Assembly: GCA_963703895.1 (NCBI GenBank)
Contig: CAVPFX010000003.1
Location: 434,001 to 498,000, forward strand
Direction: 5' to 3'
Length of the DNA: 64,000 bases
DNA from: VRUE01 sp963703895
GTDB lineage: Bacteria; Actinomycetota; Thermoleophilia; Solirubrobacterales; 70-9
Position 1 is the first letter of the stretch. Each line of letters starts with the position of its first letter. The position numbers were made by a program, and so were the translations under genes. This document shows positions 39,866 through 46,899 of this stretch, in pieces. The notes below the pieces were generated by a model. It had not been told where the DNA came from and made no database searches. It saw only the letters and a program-made list of their open reading frames with translations.

Positions 39866-41124
39866 GCGGCGGCCTCGGCAGGTGTGTTGAGAAGCGGAGC
39901 GTCGTCACAGATACGCCGTCGACCCAGCTCGACGTACTCGGGGCTCAGCTCTATGCCGATGAAGTTGCGGTTGTGGCGGGTGGCGACGAGGCCGGTCGTG
40001 GCGGCACCGGCGAAGGGATCTAGGACGACTGAGGGGACAGGCTCAGCGCTGCATTCGCAGCTCGGTGCGTCGTCGCCGCGGCTCGGCCGGGCAAGCAGGA
40101 ACTCGCGGTAATAGCCGCCCAGTGCCTCCTTCGCCTCGTCGGCTAGCGCCTGAACCTCATCTTCGTTGTTGCCGAATCCGGCCTGGGTGACTTGGGCCTT
40201 GCCGGCGTCGCTGACACCGCAGGATCGGATTGCGGCGATGTGGGCGGCAGTTAGTCCCGCCTCGTCAGCAAGCTCTTGCGCCCGGCGAGCTTGGGGCCGC
40301 GAAAGGTCTAGCGTCCGCTCACCCTCTCCGGTGATCCACGGGGCGCCGCAATCCCCGCACGCCTTCTCGGGTGCGCCGGCCAGGATGCAGGGCTCCACCA
40401 GGTCAGGTGGGAAGGTGGCGAAGTGGGCCTCGGGGTAGGGCCTGGTGGAGACCTCCCAGACGCTTCTCCGATTACGGCCTCCGCCGACATCGGTCCATGG
40501 GTGCGGCGACTGCTGGCCCCCCTTGCTGATCTGCTCAGGGCGCTGGTAATGGTTGCCGCTCGGCTTGGTGCTGACGGCTGACTCTCGGATCGCCTCCGCG
40601 TCGTAGAAGTAGCGCGGCGACTTTGAGAGCAGGAAGAGGTACTCGTGCGCCGAGGTCGGCCGATCGGTGACGCTCTCCGGCATCGGGTTCGGCTTCGACC
40701 AGATGATGTCCCGGCGCAGGTACCAGCCCTCGGCACGCAAGGTGAAGGCGACCATCCAAGGGATCCCGACGAGGTCCTTGTTCTTCTTCCTGCCCCCCGA
40801 AAGGCTACTGGTCCGCGGCGCCATGGCCACCTCGCGGTCGCGGCGATAGGTAACGCCGCGGGAAGCATCAGCTCGACCCGCATAGCTGTCGCCCAGGTTC
40901 AGCCAGAGCGTTCCATCTGAGCGGAGCACCCGGTCCACTTCGGCGAAGATCCCGACCAGCTTCTCGACGTACTCCTCCGGTGTCGCCTCTAGCCCAAGCT
41001 GACCCTCGACCCCGTAGTCCCTCAACCCCCAGTAGGGCGGCGAGGTAACGCAGCACTGCACCGACTCATCGGGCATCTCGCGGAGGCGCTCCAGGGCGTC
41101 GCCTTGGCGGATCTCCCAAGCCAC
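39862..41124 (-). CDS. N4/N6 DNA methyltransferase (beta class) with insert
   Basis: The 420-residue enzyme has TSPPYWGLRDYG near residue 30 and DPFAGAATTGLVATRHNR near residue 373, with a region homologous to the 284-residue enzyme at 33792. It differs by an insert of about 110 residues before motif I that begins with a zinc-finger-like KACGDCGAPW and contains a helical repeat-like part and CECS. The insert probably extends the target-recognition region. Such orphan enzymes protect phage DNA or regulate it. Confidence 0.92.
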   Translation of the reverse strand: MAWEIRQGDALERLREMPDESVQCCVTSPPYWGLRDYGVEGQLGLEATPEEYVEKLVGIFAEVDRVLRSDGTLWLNLGDSYAGRADASRGVTYRRDREVAMAPRTSSLSGGRKKNKDLVGIPWMVAFTLRAEGWYLRRDIIWSKPNPMPESVTDRPTSAHEYLFLLSKSPRYFYDAEAIRESAVSTKPSGNHYQRPEQISKGGQQSPHPWTDVGGGRNRRSVWEVSTRPYPEAHFATFPPDLVEPCILAGAPEKACGDCGAPWITGEGERTLDLSRPQARRAQELADEAGLTAAHIAAIRSCGVSDAGKAQVTQAGFGNNEDEVQALADEAKEALGGYYREFLLARPSRGDDAPSCECSAEPVPSVVLDPFAGAATTGLVATRHNRNFIGIELSPEYVELGRRRICDDAPLLNTPAEAAA

Positions 41125-41327
41125 TAGACCCCCACCCCCTCAAGCGCCTCTCTCGCAACCTTCAGCAGCGCGGCGTTTCGCCTGACGGGCCGGTCTCGCT
41201 GATCCCAGTAGAAGAACGAGCCACCCTGCCTGCGGATCTTCAGGATCTCCCCAGTTCGCCTGTCTTCAATCACCGCTACACGGTGGCCTCGGTTCTCTAC
41301 TTCTATGAGGGTGTAGCGGGGGCGCAT
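41124..41327 (-). CDS. 67-residue phage protein
   Basis: The basic beta-rich protein (RPRYTLIEVENRGHRVAVIE, GEILKIRRQGGSFFYWD) starts at ATG 41327 inside the upstream stop (TGATG) and ends on the first base of the methyltransferase. Function unknown. Confidence 0.6.
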   Translation of the reverse strand: MRPRYTLIEVENRGHRVAVIEDRRTGEILKIRRQGGSFFYWDQRDRPVRRNAALLKVAREALEGVGV

Positions 41328-41794
41328 CAGGCAGCCCTCAGCTCGCCGGTGTGGGGGTCGACGTTCGATGGCACCCTGGCGCCCTCTGGTCGCGGCCAAG
41401 TCTCCGGTGGTGCGTCGGTCCGGAGATCCCGGCGCTGGGACCACTCGATGAGGCGGTGAAGGTCTCTGCGATCAGCCCCGTAGCGGAAGGCCTGCTGCTG
41501 GGCGGCCTCAAGCACACCCTTGGCGACGTCGCGGGCATAGCGGAGGTTGGCGACGTTGGTCTCGCCGCGGGCGATCTGCTCGCAGGCAGTCCAGGCCACT
41601 TCTTCTTGGGCCTTGAGGCGAAGGATCTCCTTGGCGAGGGCGAGGCGGTACTGGCGTTCGGCCTCGGCCAACTCGCGAGAGGCGTTGCGGATCTGGTCCT
41701 CCACTCCGCGCTGTAGCTCGGAGGCCTTGTGGGCGGCTTCGCGGGCGTCGGCGATCTCGAAGGGGGAGATCGTGTTCTCGGCGGGGAGGGTCAT
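41327..41794 (-). CDS. coiled-coil phage protein
   Basis: The 155-residue protein is almost entirely helical with heptad-like charge (DQIRNASRELAEAERQYRLA, EILRLKAQEEVAWTACEQIA). It lies between the exonuclease and a methyltransferase in the recombination block. No known family. Confidence 0.58.
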   Translation of the reverse strand: MTLPAENTISPFEIADAREAAHKASELQRGVEDQIRNASRELAEAERQYRLALAKEILRLKAQEEVAWTACEQIARGETNVANLRYARDVAKGVLEAAQQQAFRYGADRRDLHRLIEWSQRRDLRTDAPPETWPRPEGARVPSNVDPHTGELRAA

Positions 41795-42714
41795 GATGCC
41801 GCTACCGCCTCGGCGATCTGGCGATCCGTCTCACGTTCGACTTGCCGGGCTTTCCGGGACCGGGCGGCGGCACCGTTGATCTTGCCCGCTGCGCGATATG
41901 CAGTAACGGCGGCCTCGAACTGCTCAGGCGTTCCCTCTGCGGGGACCAAGTCGTAGGTACCGTCCTCACGGGTTTGCAGAAGGAGGGCAGTGACTTCTTG
42001 CCCGGCAATGGCGCGGTAGATGTCCTGCCCGTCATCAGGCTCGGACGGGATCAGGCCCGATTCCACCGCCAGCAGCGGGTACCCACCACCAACCTGCGCG
42101 TGGGCGCCAGCGGAGAGGTACTTGCCTGTCTTCGCGTCGATGACGCAGGGACCGTCGTAGCCGTTGATGCTGCCGAGGAAGTCGAGGCGGCCCGCGACAC
42201 CCAGACGCTCTGAGTAGACGATCTGCTCGACGCACTCTGGATCGGGTTCATGGTCGAGCCAGAAAGCCATGATCGCCTTCGCGTGCCCCTGCTCCTCGTC
42301 GGTCAGGCGATCGAGGTCAGGAACAGGGCGCCCCATTCCCAGCGCCTGGAAAGCGATCTCGTGGACGTTCGTCCCTCGCTTGGCGGCGCGATCGCGGACA
42401 TGTTCGAAGGTCAGCTCGTGCTCGGTCAGCGCTCGCCAGATGGAGTCCTGCGTCGAAAGCCAATGCAGGCCGTCGCTGCCCTCGGTCAACACGGTCGACT
42501 CGTACAGCTCGGCGACGCCTATGCACTGCGTCTTCGCCGCCCAACGCAGGAGAGCCGAGGGGTCGTGATCGAGCGTCTTGACGACGGTCGTCACGCCAGT
42601 CAGGCGCCTCCCCCGCTTCCCAGTGTCTGGGTTGTGCCGCCAGTAGGAGTGGTCCTCGTCGAAGTACCAGAGGGACTGGCCGCTGGGGAGGTCGACACGC
42701 TCGCCATCAGCCAT
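41791..42714 (-). CDS. PD-(D/E)XK exonuclease (Cas4/RecB-like)
   Basis: The 307-residue protein has the nuclease core GRLDFLGSINGYDGPCVIDAKTGK (quoted as GRLDFLG and VIDAKTGK): Asp then D-x-K, preceded by a Glu-containing helix (NVHEIAFQALGMG). This is the lambda-exonuclease/Cas4 type that resects DNA ends. It follows the annealing protein with an 8-base overlap, forming a two-gene recombination pair. The ATG at 42714 is favoured by that overlap. Confidence 0.8.
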   Translation of the reverse strand: MADGERVDLPSGQSLWYFDEDHSYWRHNPDTGKRGRRLTGVTTVVKTLDHDPSALLRWAAKTQCIGVAELYESTVLTEGSDGLHWLSTQDSIWRALTEHELTFEHVRDRAAKRGTNVHEIAFQALGMGRPVPDLDRLTDEEQGHAKAIMAFWLDHEPDPECVEQIVYSERLGVAGRLDFLGSINGYDGPCVIDAKTGKYLSAGAHAQVGGGYPLLAVESGLIPSEPDDGQDIYRAIAGQEVTALLLQTREDGTYDLVPAEGTPEQFEAAVTAYRAAGKINGAAARSRKARQVERETDRQIAEAVAAS

Positions 42715-43483
42715 TGGCTTCCTGCTCCTTTTTGGCAACCCAGCGCTCGAGCTTCTCGGCCTCGGGGAAGGTCAAGTCGGCGATGGCTTTCACCGCCGCT
42801 GCTTTACTGCCGGCCGGACCAACGTCTCGGTCCGCGGCATGGGAGGCGGCGAGTTGGAAGTTGCTCTTGGCCGCTTTGATCGCAAAGGCGCGATCGACCA
42901 GCGTCTGCGCGATGTCTTTGCCGATCTTCGACGGGTCGACTGGCTTCTCGGAAGCTGCTGCCTGCGCGACCTCGTCGTTGACATCGGGGTCTAGGTCGGC
43001 GGCGCCTACATAGACCTCGTGACCCGGGCCGACGCGGGCGAGCGCCAGCTTTGCCGCGTTCGTGAAGCTGCCCTTGTAGATGTTGCCGGTGCTTGAGCCT
43101 CGATCGACCCCGCCCCGGCTGGAGCGCCTGAGGAGCGGCTGGTCCTCGCTGCCGACGAAGACGGTGACCGTGGCCACCTTGCCGCCCTCCTCGAAGTCTT
43201 CGGTGTACCCCCATTCGCATGGACCGAGGATGTTGTTCATCCGGTCGATCTGGACCTGGACGGAACGCACCCCTTTGGATGCATAGGGCTTGCCCTTATC
43301 GAGCTTGGGGACCGCCTGGATGTAGGCGCTCGGTATGGGCTCGCAGAGCAGCGGGTAGAGCTGGTTGAACAGGTCCCGGCCGAGGGGGCCGTCGTGCTTC
43401 TCCCAAAGCTCTTTTGCCTTGTTGGCTAGGGCCTCCTCGGATGCCATTGCCTCTTTGAGGCTCTCTGCGCTGGCGTCGCTCAT
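42707..43483 (-). CDS. Rad52-like single-strand annealing protein
   Basis: The 258-residue protein fits the Rad52/Sak pattern: RSVQVQIDRMNNILGPCEWG (strand-helix with the GP-x-W turn), beta strands KVATVTVFVGSE, and the helix TNAAKLALARVGPGHEVYVG, where Rad52-like proteins have DALKRA. It would anneal phage DNA strands during recombination together with the adjacent exonuclease. RecT-type is an alternative, but the pattern is closer to Rad52. Confidence 0.65.
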   Translation of the reverse strand: MSDASAESLKEAMASEEALANKAKELWEKHDGPLGRDLFNQLYPLLCEPIPSAYIQAVPKLDKGKPYASKGVRSVQVQIDRMNNILGPCEWGYTEDFEEGGKVATVTVFVGSEDQPLLRRSSRGGVDRGSSTGNIYKGSFTNAAKLALARVGPGHEVYVGAADLDPDVNDEVAQAAASEKPVDPSKIGKDIAQTLVDRAFAIKAAKSNFQLAASHAADRDVGPAGSKAAAVKAIADLTFPEAEKLERWVAKKEQEANG

Positions 43484-43572
43484 CGAGCGTGCCTCTCGGC
43501 CAGCATCGCCCCGATGCCATCGATCCGGTTGACCACTTCATTGAAGGCCTGATGAAGTGCCTGGTCGCTCAA
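43480..43572 (-). CDS. possible 30-residue peptide upstream of the annealing protein
   Basis: TTG 43572 to TGA 43480 encodes LSDQALHQAFNEVVNRIDGI and a short helical end (GAMLAERHAR). Its stop overlaps the next start (ATGA), and it begins SDQA, similar to the SDAS start of the next protein. No ribosome site is evident and it overlaps the upstream gene. Confidence 0.3.
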   Translation of the reverse strand: MSDQALHQAFNEVVNRIDGIGAMLAERHAR

Positions 43573-43891
43573 AGGGAAGCGACGCTGCGGCCACGATCAA
43601 CCCTGCCCTTAGGTCGAGCATGTCCGGCCCGGTGCGCTGCGCGGCCTCCTCCGGGGTCTCATCGCCGCTGGCTCGACGCATCAGCTCAGTCGAGTCGAGC
43701 GCCGGCGCCAGCGAGACAGGCTCGTCGAGGTTCACGCCCAGCGTGTAGAAGCAGAGGTTGCCGTTGGAGACCGGGGTCGGCGAACTGGGCTCTGGGCACT
43801 CGCACCTTCTGCCGGTCAGCGCCGAGCAGAAAGGCGGAACCGCGGACTCGCACCGACCGCAGACGTGTGGATGTAGGGTTGACCGGCTCAC
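43538..43891 (-). CDS. Cys-rich phage protein
   Basis: The 117-residue protein has an N-terminal zinc-ribbon-like CGRCESAVPPFCSALTGRRC and a helical C-terminus (LDLRAGLIVAAASLPFERPG). GTG 43891 is preceded by GGGAGG and overlaps the upstream stop by GTGA. Confidence 0.6.
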   Translation of the reverse strand: MSRSTLHPHVCGRCESAVPPFCSALTGRRCECPEPSSPTPVSNGNLCFYTLGVNLDEPVSLAPALDSTELMRRASGDETPEEAAQRTGPDMLDLRAGLIVAAASLPFERPGTSSGLQ

Positions 43892-44145
43892 GAATTCCTC
43901 CCGTGGGGCACGCCCTCGGTCGCCCTAACGACGCGGCCGCTTCTTGTTGAGGCCACTGGCCTCCGGGCAATGTGGAAGTCGAAGGCGGGGGCTACCTGAG
44001 GGGCTTCGTGACGACGGGTGCGCTCGCGGTCCTCGGCGCAGATTCGCCGGTAGTCCCAGTAGACAAGAACTGCCCACCCACAAAGAGCAGCGAACGCTCC
44101 GACGAGAATCCAGGCGGAGAGGCCAGTGACGGTGGCGAGGGTCAC
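43888..44145 (-). CDS. single-pass membrane phage protein
   Basis: The 85-residue protein has one N-terminal membrane helix (VTGLSAWILVGAFAALCGWA) followed by YWDYRRICAEDRERTRRHEA and a basic cytoplasmic tail. GTG 44145 overlaps the upstream stop. A role in superinfection control is possible but only inferred from topology. Confidence 0.62.
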   Translation of the reverse strand: MTLATVTGLSAWILVGAFAALCGWAVLVYWDYRRICAEDRERTRRHEAPQVAPAFDFHIARRPVASTRSGRVVRATEGVPHGRNS

Positions 44146-44663
44146 GATGTGGCCTCCTCGGTCTCGGACTGGCAGCGAGGACAGCCGGGGCAGTTCTCGA
44201 AATCGGTGTCCTGCACCTGGCGCGAGACTGCGCAGTCGCCACGACATTCACCCGCGCTGTTGACGTTGCCGCAGCAGTCGGGCTCGGTGCGCTGGACTTG
44301 GATCTGACGGATGCCGCTCCCGTCGCACCACGACTCTTCGGCGGCGAGCTGCGCGTCCACCCAATCCCCAAGCCGCTTGATCGCACGGTCAAGGCTCGCG
44401 GAGTCGTGGTCTTCGCTGAGCGCGGCCGACACGAATGCGGTCGCTTCCTCAACGCTCAGCTCGGGACACTCTCGCTGCCGCTTTTCCCGCAGACGTTTGA
44501 TCTCGGCCCAGGCGTGGGGCGCGAGCATCGCGGCGGTGTAGAGGTCGCCTTCGGAGCCGTCGCGCGGCGTGATTGCCTCGAATAGCTCGTCCAGCGGCGA
44601 GCGACCGGACTCCTGCCAGGCTTGCTCCACCCTCCGTGGGCTTCCGGCGCTCACGACACCCAC
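44142..44663 (-). CDS. phage protein with C-terminal Cys cluster
   Basis: The 173-residue protein has a helical middle (HAWAEIKRLREKRQRECPEL) and a C-terminal cluster of nine Cys (DCCGNVNSAGECRGDC, CPGCPRC) that must bind metal or be disulfide-rich. No known family. Confidence 0.6.
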   Translation of the reverse strand: MGVVSAGSPRRVEQAWQESGRSPLDELFEAITPRDGSEGDLYTAAMLAPHAWAEIKRLREKRQRECPELSVEEATAFVSAALSEDHDSASLDRAIKRLGDWVDAQLAAEESWCDGSGIRQIQVQRTEPDCCGNVNSAGECRGDCAVSRQVQDTDFENCPGCPRCQSETEEATS

Positions 44664-44851
44664 CCCGCAATCAAGCCCGTCTCAGGCTCCCGGTACCAGT
44701 CGGGGCGAGGGGCGTTGCGAATGCACTGATCGACAGGCGCCCATGAACGAGACCCGTCAACGAAGCGGAGGTAGAGATCGCGGCCCGTGTCGACCTCGAT
44801 CACGCCGACTCGATCGCCTATAGCCATTATCTGACGGTCGGTGTCGTTCAC
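44651..44851 (-). CDS. 66-residue phage protein
   Basis: The protein begins GTG 44851 and has a barrel-like pattern (GDRVGVIEVDTGRDLYLRFV, SWAPVDQC). It overlaps both neighbours by 4-13 bases. Function unknown. Confidence 0.58.
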   Translation of the reverse strand: MNDTDRQIMAIGDRVGVIEVDTGRDLYLRFVDGSRSWAPVDQCIRNAPRPDWYREPETGLIAGWVS

Positions 44852-45063
44852 GCCACCGATGCCCTTCCCTGGTCTAGGGGCCAGATGTCAGACGGTTGGA
44901 CCTTGAAGTGGTCGGCGAGCTTCTTGGCGATCGCAGGCGTCGGTCGATCTGAGCCTGACTCAAGGCGTCGAATAGTCCGACCCGAGACGCCGCAAAGGTC
45001 CCCTAGCTGCTCGGGCGTCAAGCCCTCGTTGAAACGAAGCTCGGCGAGGTTTACAGCGGCCAC
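44848..45063 (-). CDS. XRE-family HTH protein (second of tandem pair)
   Basis: The 71-residue protein is one HTH domain: RFNEGLTPEQLGDLCGVSGR, then TIRRLESGSDRPTPA. It shares the SGRTIRR recognition segment with the protein encoded just upstream, so the two are recent paralogues. GTG 45063 overlaps the upstream gene by 13 bases. Probably an early regulator (Cro-like). Confidence 0.75.
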   Translation of the reverse strand: MAAVNLAELRFNEGLTPEQLGDLCGVSGRTIRRLESGSDRPTPAIAKKLADHFKVQPSDIWPLDQGRASVA

Positions 45064-45278
45064 AGATCCACCACCTCGCACTCGAACTCCAGGGCGATGA
45101 GGAACATCGTCCGGACGTTGGGTCGGCTCCCGCCTTCCTCGACTCGCCGGATCGTGCGGCCGGAGACTCCGACGCGATTGCCAAGCTGCTCGGGGCTGAG
45201 ACCCCGGTTGGTCCTTAGCTCACGAAGTCGCCGTCCGGTGACATTCGACTGGCGGTTCGCCATCTGAGTTGACGACAT
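45051..45278 (-). CDS. XRE-family HTH protein, Cro/repressor-like
   Basis: The 75-residue protein has ELRTNRGLSPEQLGNRVGVS and GRTIRRVEEGGSRPN. An internal ATG at 45263 is an alternative start. It heads the long minus-strand early operon and is divergent from the plus-strand gene at 45373, the normal layout of a lysis/lysogeny switch. Confidence 0.78.
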   Translation of the reverse strand: MSSTQMANRQSNVTGRRLRELRTNRGLSPEQLGNRVGVSGRTIRRVEEGGSRPNVRTMFLIALEFECEVVDLWPL

Positions 45279-45372
45279 GTCAGCAGAATGGCAGAAGTGT
45301 CAAGCAAAGTCAAGACTTGTCAGAAGAAGTCGTATTGGGACAAGCCCAAGTCCGGTAAAACCCGCTGCACTG
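45264..45372. promoter_or_regulatory. divergent switch promoter region with repeated TGTCA boxes
   Basis: About 100 bases between the divergent regulators contain four TGTCA/TGGCA-type boxes (near 45278, 45292, 45299 and 45318) and a leftward promoter candidate: TTGACT (near 45313) and CATTCT with 17 bases between. ATG triplets for both strands overlap at 45276-45279 (CATG). The boxes are likely operators. Confidence 0.5.
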
Positions 45373-45765
45373 ATGGGACTTTCTAAAGAGGAATTCGCCA
45401 ACCGCGTAACCGCAGCCGCCAGCCTCCACGGCCTCGGCATGAGGGAGCTACGGACACACCTAGAGAAGTTCGGCGCAAACAAGACGCTAGCCGAGGCGCT
45501 GATCAGCGACGAGACGAAACGGAAGCCGAAGCAGCTCCGAGATCTCGCAGAGGCGCTTGAAGTCCCTATCGCGTGGTTTGAAGCTGAGGACTGGCGCGAC
45601 CTGATTAACGCAGAAGGGGCGGCTGGCGCATCGCCACAGGTTGAGGATCTGATGGCCCAACGCTCGGTACTGCTTTCAACGTTCGAGCAGGTGCGTGTAG
45701 AGCTAGAAGATCTGCGAAAGCCTCCGCAGCCTGGCGAAAGCCCGGGGAAAGTGAACGGCCGGTAG
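45373..45765 (+). CDS. putative prophage repressor
   Basis: The 130-residue protein from ATG 45373 has a helical N-terminal domain like a degenerate HTH (GLSKEEFANRVTAAASLHGL, MRELRTHLEKFG, ALISDETKRKPKQLRDLAEA) and a coiled C-terminal tail (VLLSTFEQVRVELEDL). It is the only plus-strand gene at the switch, as expected of the lysogenic repressor. No peptidase domain is present. Upstream in-frame starts exist. Confidence 0.6.
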   Translation: MGLSKEEFANRVTAAASLHGLGMRELRTHLEKFGANKTLAEALISDETKRKPKQLRDLAEALEVPIAWFEAEDWRDLINAEGAAGASPQVEDLMAQRSVLLSTFEQVRVELEDLRKPPQPGESPGKVNGR

Positions 45766-45844
45766 CGACCCGCCTCACCGCGACCAGGGCTTGTGCCATC
45801 TCTGCCGGTTCATCCCTGACTATCGGCTCCACTTCGATCGACAT
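45605..45844 (-). CDS. possible small protein antisense to the repressor 3' end
   Basis: The 79-residue frame begins at ATG 45844, directly after the strong ribosome site GGGAGGAACTAG, and reads MSIEVEPIVRDEPAEMAQAL then basic and Pro-rich sequence. It overlaps the repressor by 161 bases on the opposite strand. The ribosome site is the main support. Confidence 0.33.
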   Translation of the reverse strand: MSIEVEPIVRDEPAEMAQALVAVRRVATGRSLSPGFRQAAEAFADLLALHAPARTLKAVPSVGPSDPQPVAMRQPPLLR

Positions 45845-46013
45845 CTAGTTCCTCCCGGGCAGACGTAGACAAAATAGTTCGTCCCGCCCACCCGCGCCCG
45901 AAGCGCCAGCGCAGGAACCTAGACCCCCTGCCGGACGTGACCCCTCTCCCCTGCTCCCCATGATTCGGTGCAGGCTTTCAGAGTCGCCGATTACCTGTCA
46001 AACGTATGTTTAG

Positions 46014-46619
46014 TCAGCGTTTCTTCGATAATGGAGAAGTCGGGAAGCAAGCCTGGGCCGAGACGATGTCGATCGGATCTCCAGCTTCTCCGTTCGTCTT
46101 GCGCTCGGCGTAGTCAGCCTGTACCTCGAGCGTCTTCTCGTTCAGCGCTTCGTGTAGAGCGACGAGCCGTTTCAAGCCCTCGCGGTCCGTGACGACAGGC
46201 GTAGGACCGATCCAGAAATCTCCGTCTTTGCCCAGCACACCAGCGTTCACGGAGCGGACGACGTTGTCGATGATCGCCTGGGTGAACTCACCGATCAGTT
46301 TGGGCCGACGATCCTCGGGGATCTCGTCCCAGTCATCGGAATAGACGATTGGCTTCACGGTCGCGCAATAGAAAGTCTCGATGGCTCCGCGGACCCGCTG
46401 AGTGTCGACCACTTCAATGCATTCCAGCTCGAAGAGCTTCCGCACGTGGTAACCAAGTTTCCGCACGTCAACTCCGAGCTCATTGGCGATTTCGTTGGTG
46501 CTGGCGGTGCGTTCGTTGAAGATCTTCAGGGCGTTGGCCCGGTCCTCGTGCGACATCGCCCTTGCGCGGTTTTGTTCCCGCTTTTGAGCTTGCCGCTGCC
46601 GCTCTGTCTTGGTCGCCAT
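46014..46619 (-). CDS. winged-helix (ArsR/MarR-like) regulator
   Basis: The 201-residue protein has a Lys/Arg-rich start, then a winged helix: RANALKIFNERTASTNEIAN, ELGVDVRKLGYHVRKLFELE and VVDTQRVRGAIETFYCA. The C-terminal half is helical with a possible dimer or ligand part. TAAGGAG precedes the ATG by 5 bases. It is divergent from the 19-residue peptide gene, and two inverted repeats lie in the gap, so it probably controls that gene. Confidence 0.75.
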   Translation of the reverse strand: MATKTERQRQAQKREQNRARAMSHEDRANALKIFNERTASTNEIANELGVDVRKLGYHVRKLFELECIEVVDTQRVRGAIETFYCATVKPIVYSDDWDEIPEDRRPKLIGEFTQAIIDNVVRSVNAGVLGKDGDFWIGPTPVVTDREGLKRLVALHEALNEKTLEVQADYAERKTNGEAGDPIDIVSAQACFPTSPLSKKR

Positions 46620-46633
46620 CGTTCTCCTTAGCT

Positions 46634-46653
46634 AAGCCTGAGCGCTGAAGCTT
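46634..46653. promoter_or_regulatory. imperfect 20-bp palindrome upstream of the regulator
   Basis: AAGCCTGAGCGCTGAAGCTT matches its reverse complement at 16 of 20 positions. It lies 15 bases before the regulator start and could be an autoregulatory site. Confidence 0.4.
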
Positions 46654-46698
46654 ATTCGTTGTAAACGGCTATTTCCAGCCGACTCCCTCCGTAGCTTT

Positions 46699-46730
46699 CT
46701 CCATTGGTGGAACTTGCTCCACCAATGGAG
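46699..46730. promoter_or_regulatory. perfect 13-bp hairpin/operator between regulator and peptide gene
   Basis: CTCCATTGGTGGA at 46699-46711 pairs exactly with TCCACCAATGGAG at 46718-46730, with a 6-base loop. It is 51 bases before the peptide ATG. It may be an operator for the divergent regulator or an RNA hairpin in the leader. No T-tract follows. Confidence 0.65.
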
Positions 46731-46781
46731 GGGTCTATCCCAGGCATCCGTACCTCTGAGCTGACGAAGGGGGGTGATGCA

Positions 46782-46841
46782 ATGAAGATCACGCAGGCTG
46801 ACTCCGTCGTTCCGCTGCTGTCGACGGGCAAGACGCGCTAA
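46782..46841 (+). CDS. 19-residue peptide, possible ThiF-modified precursor
   Basis: ATG 46782 to TAA 46841 encodes MKITQADSVVPLLSTGKTR. The ribosome site is strong (GAAGGGGGG, 7-8 bases upstream). A hairpin lies in front and a weaker inverted repeat behind (46849-46894). The convergent gene 58 bases away encodes a ThiF/E1-like adenylyltransferase, the enzyme class that modifies the seven-residue MccA peptide in microcin C. Modification of this peptide is inference. It could instead be a regulatory leader peptide. Confidence 0.5.
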   Translation: MKITQADSVVPLLSTGKTR

Positions 46842-46848
46842 GTGGGAT

Positions 46849-46894
46849 AGCCGATCTCCAATCTCGCCGAGCTGGGCAGGGGCGGAGGTCGGCT
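46849..46894. terminator. inverted repeat between the peptide and ThiF genes
   Basis: AGCCGATCTCC (46849-46859) pairs with GGAGGTCGGCT (46884-46894) with one mismatch. It lies between two convergent genes and could end both transcripts. Confidence 0.5.
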
Positions 46895-46899
46895 CTCTA

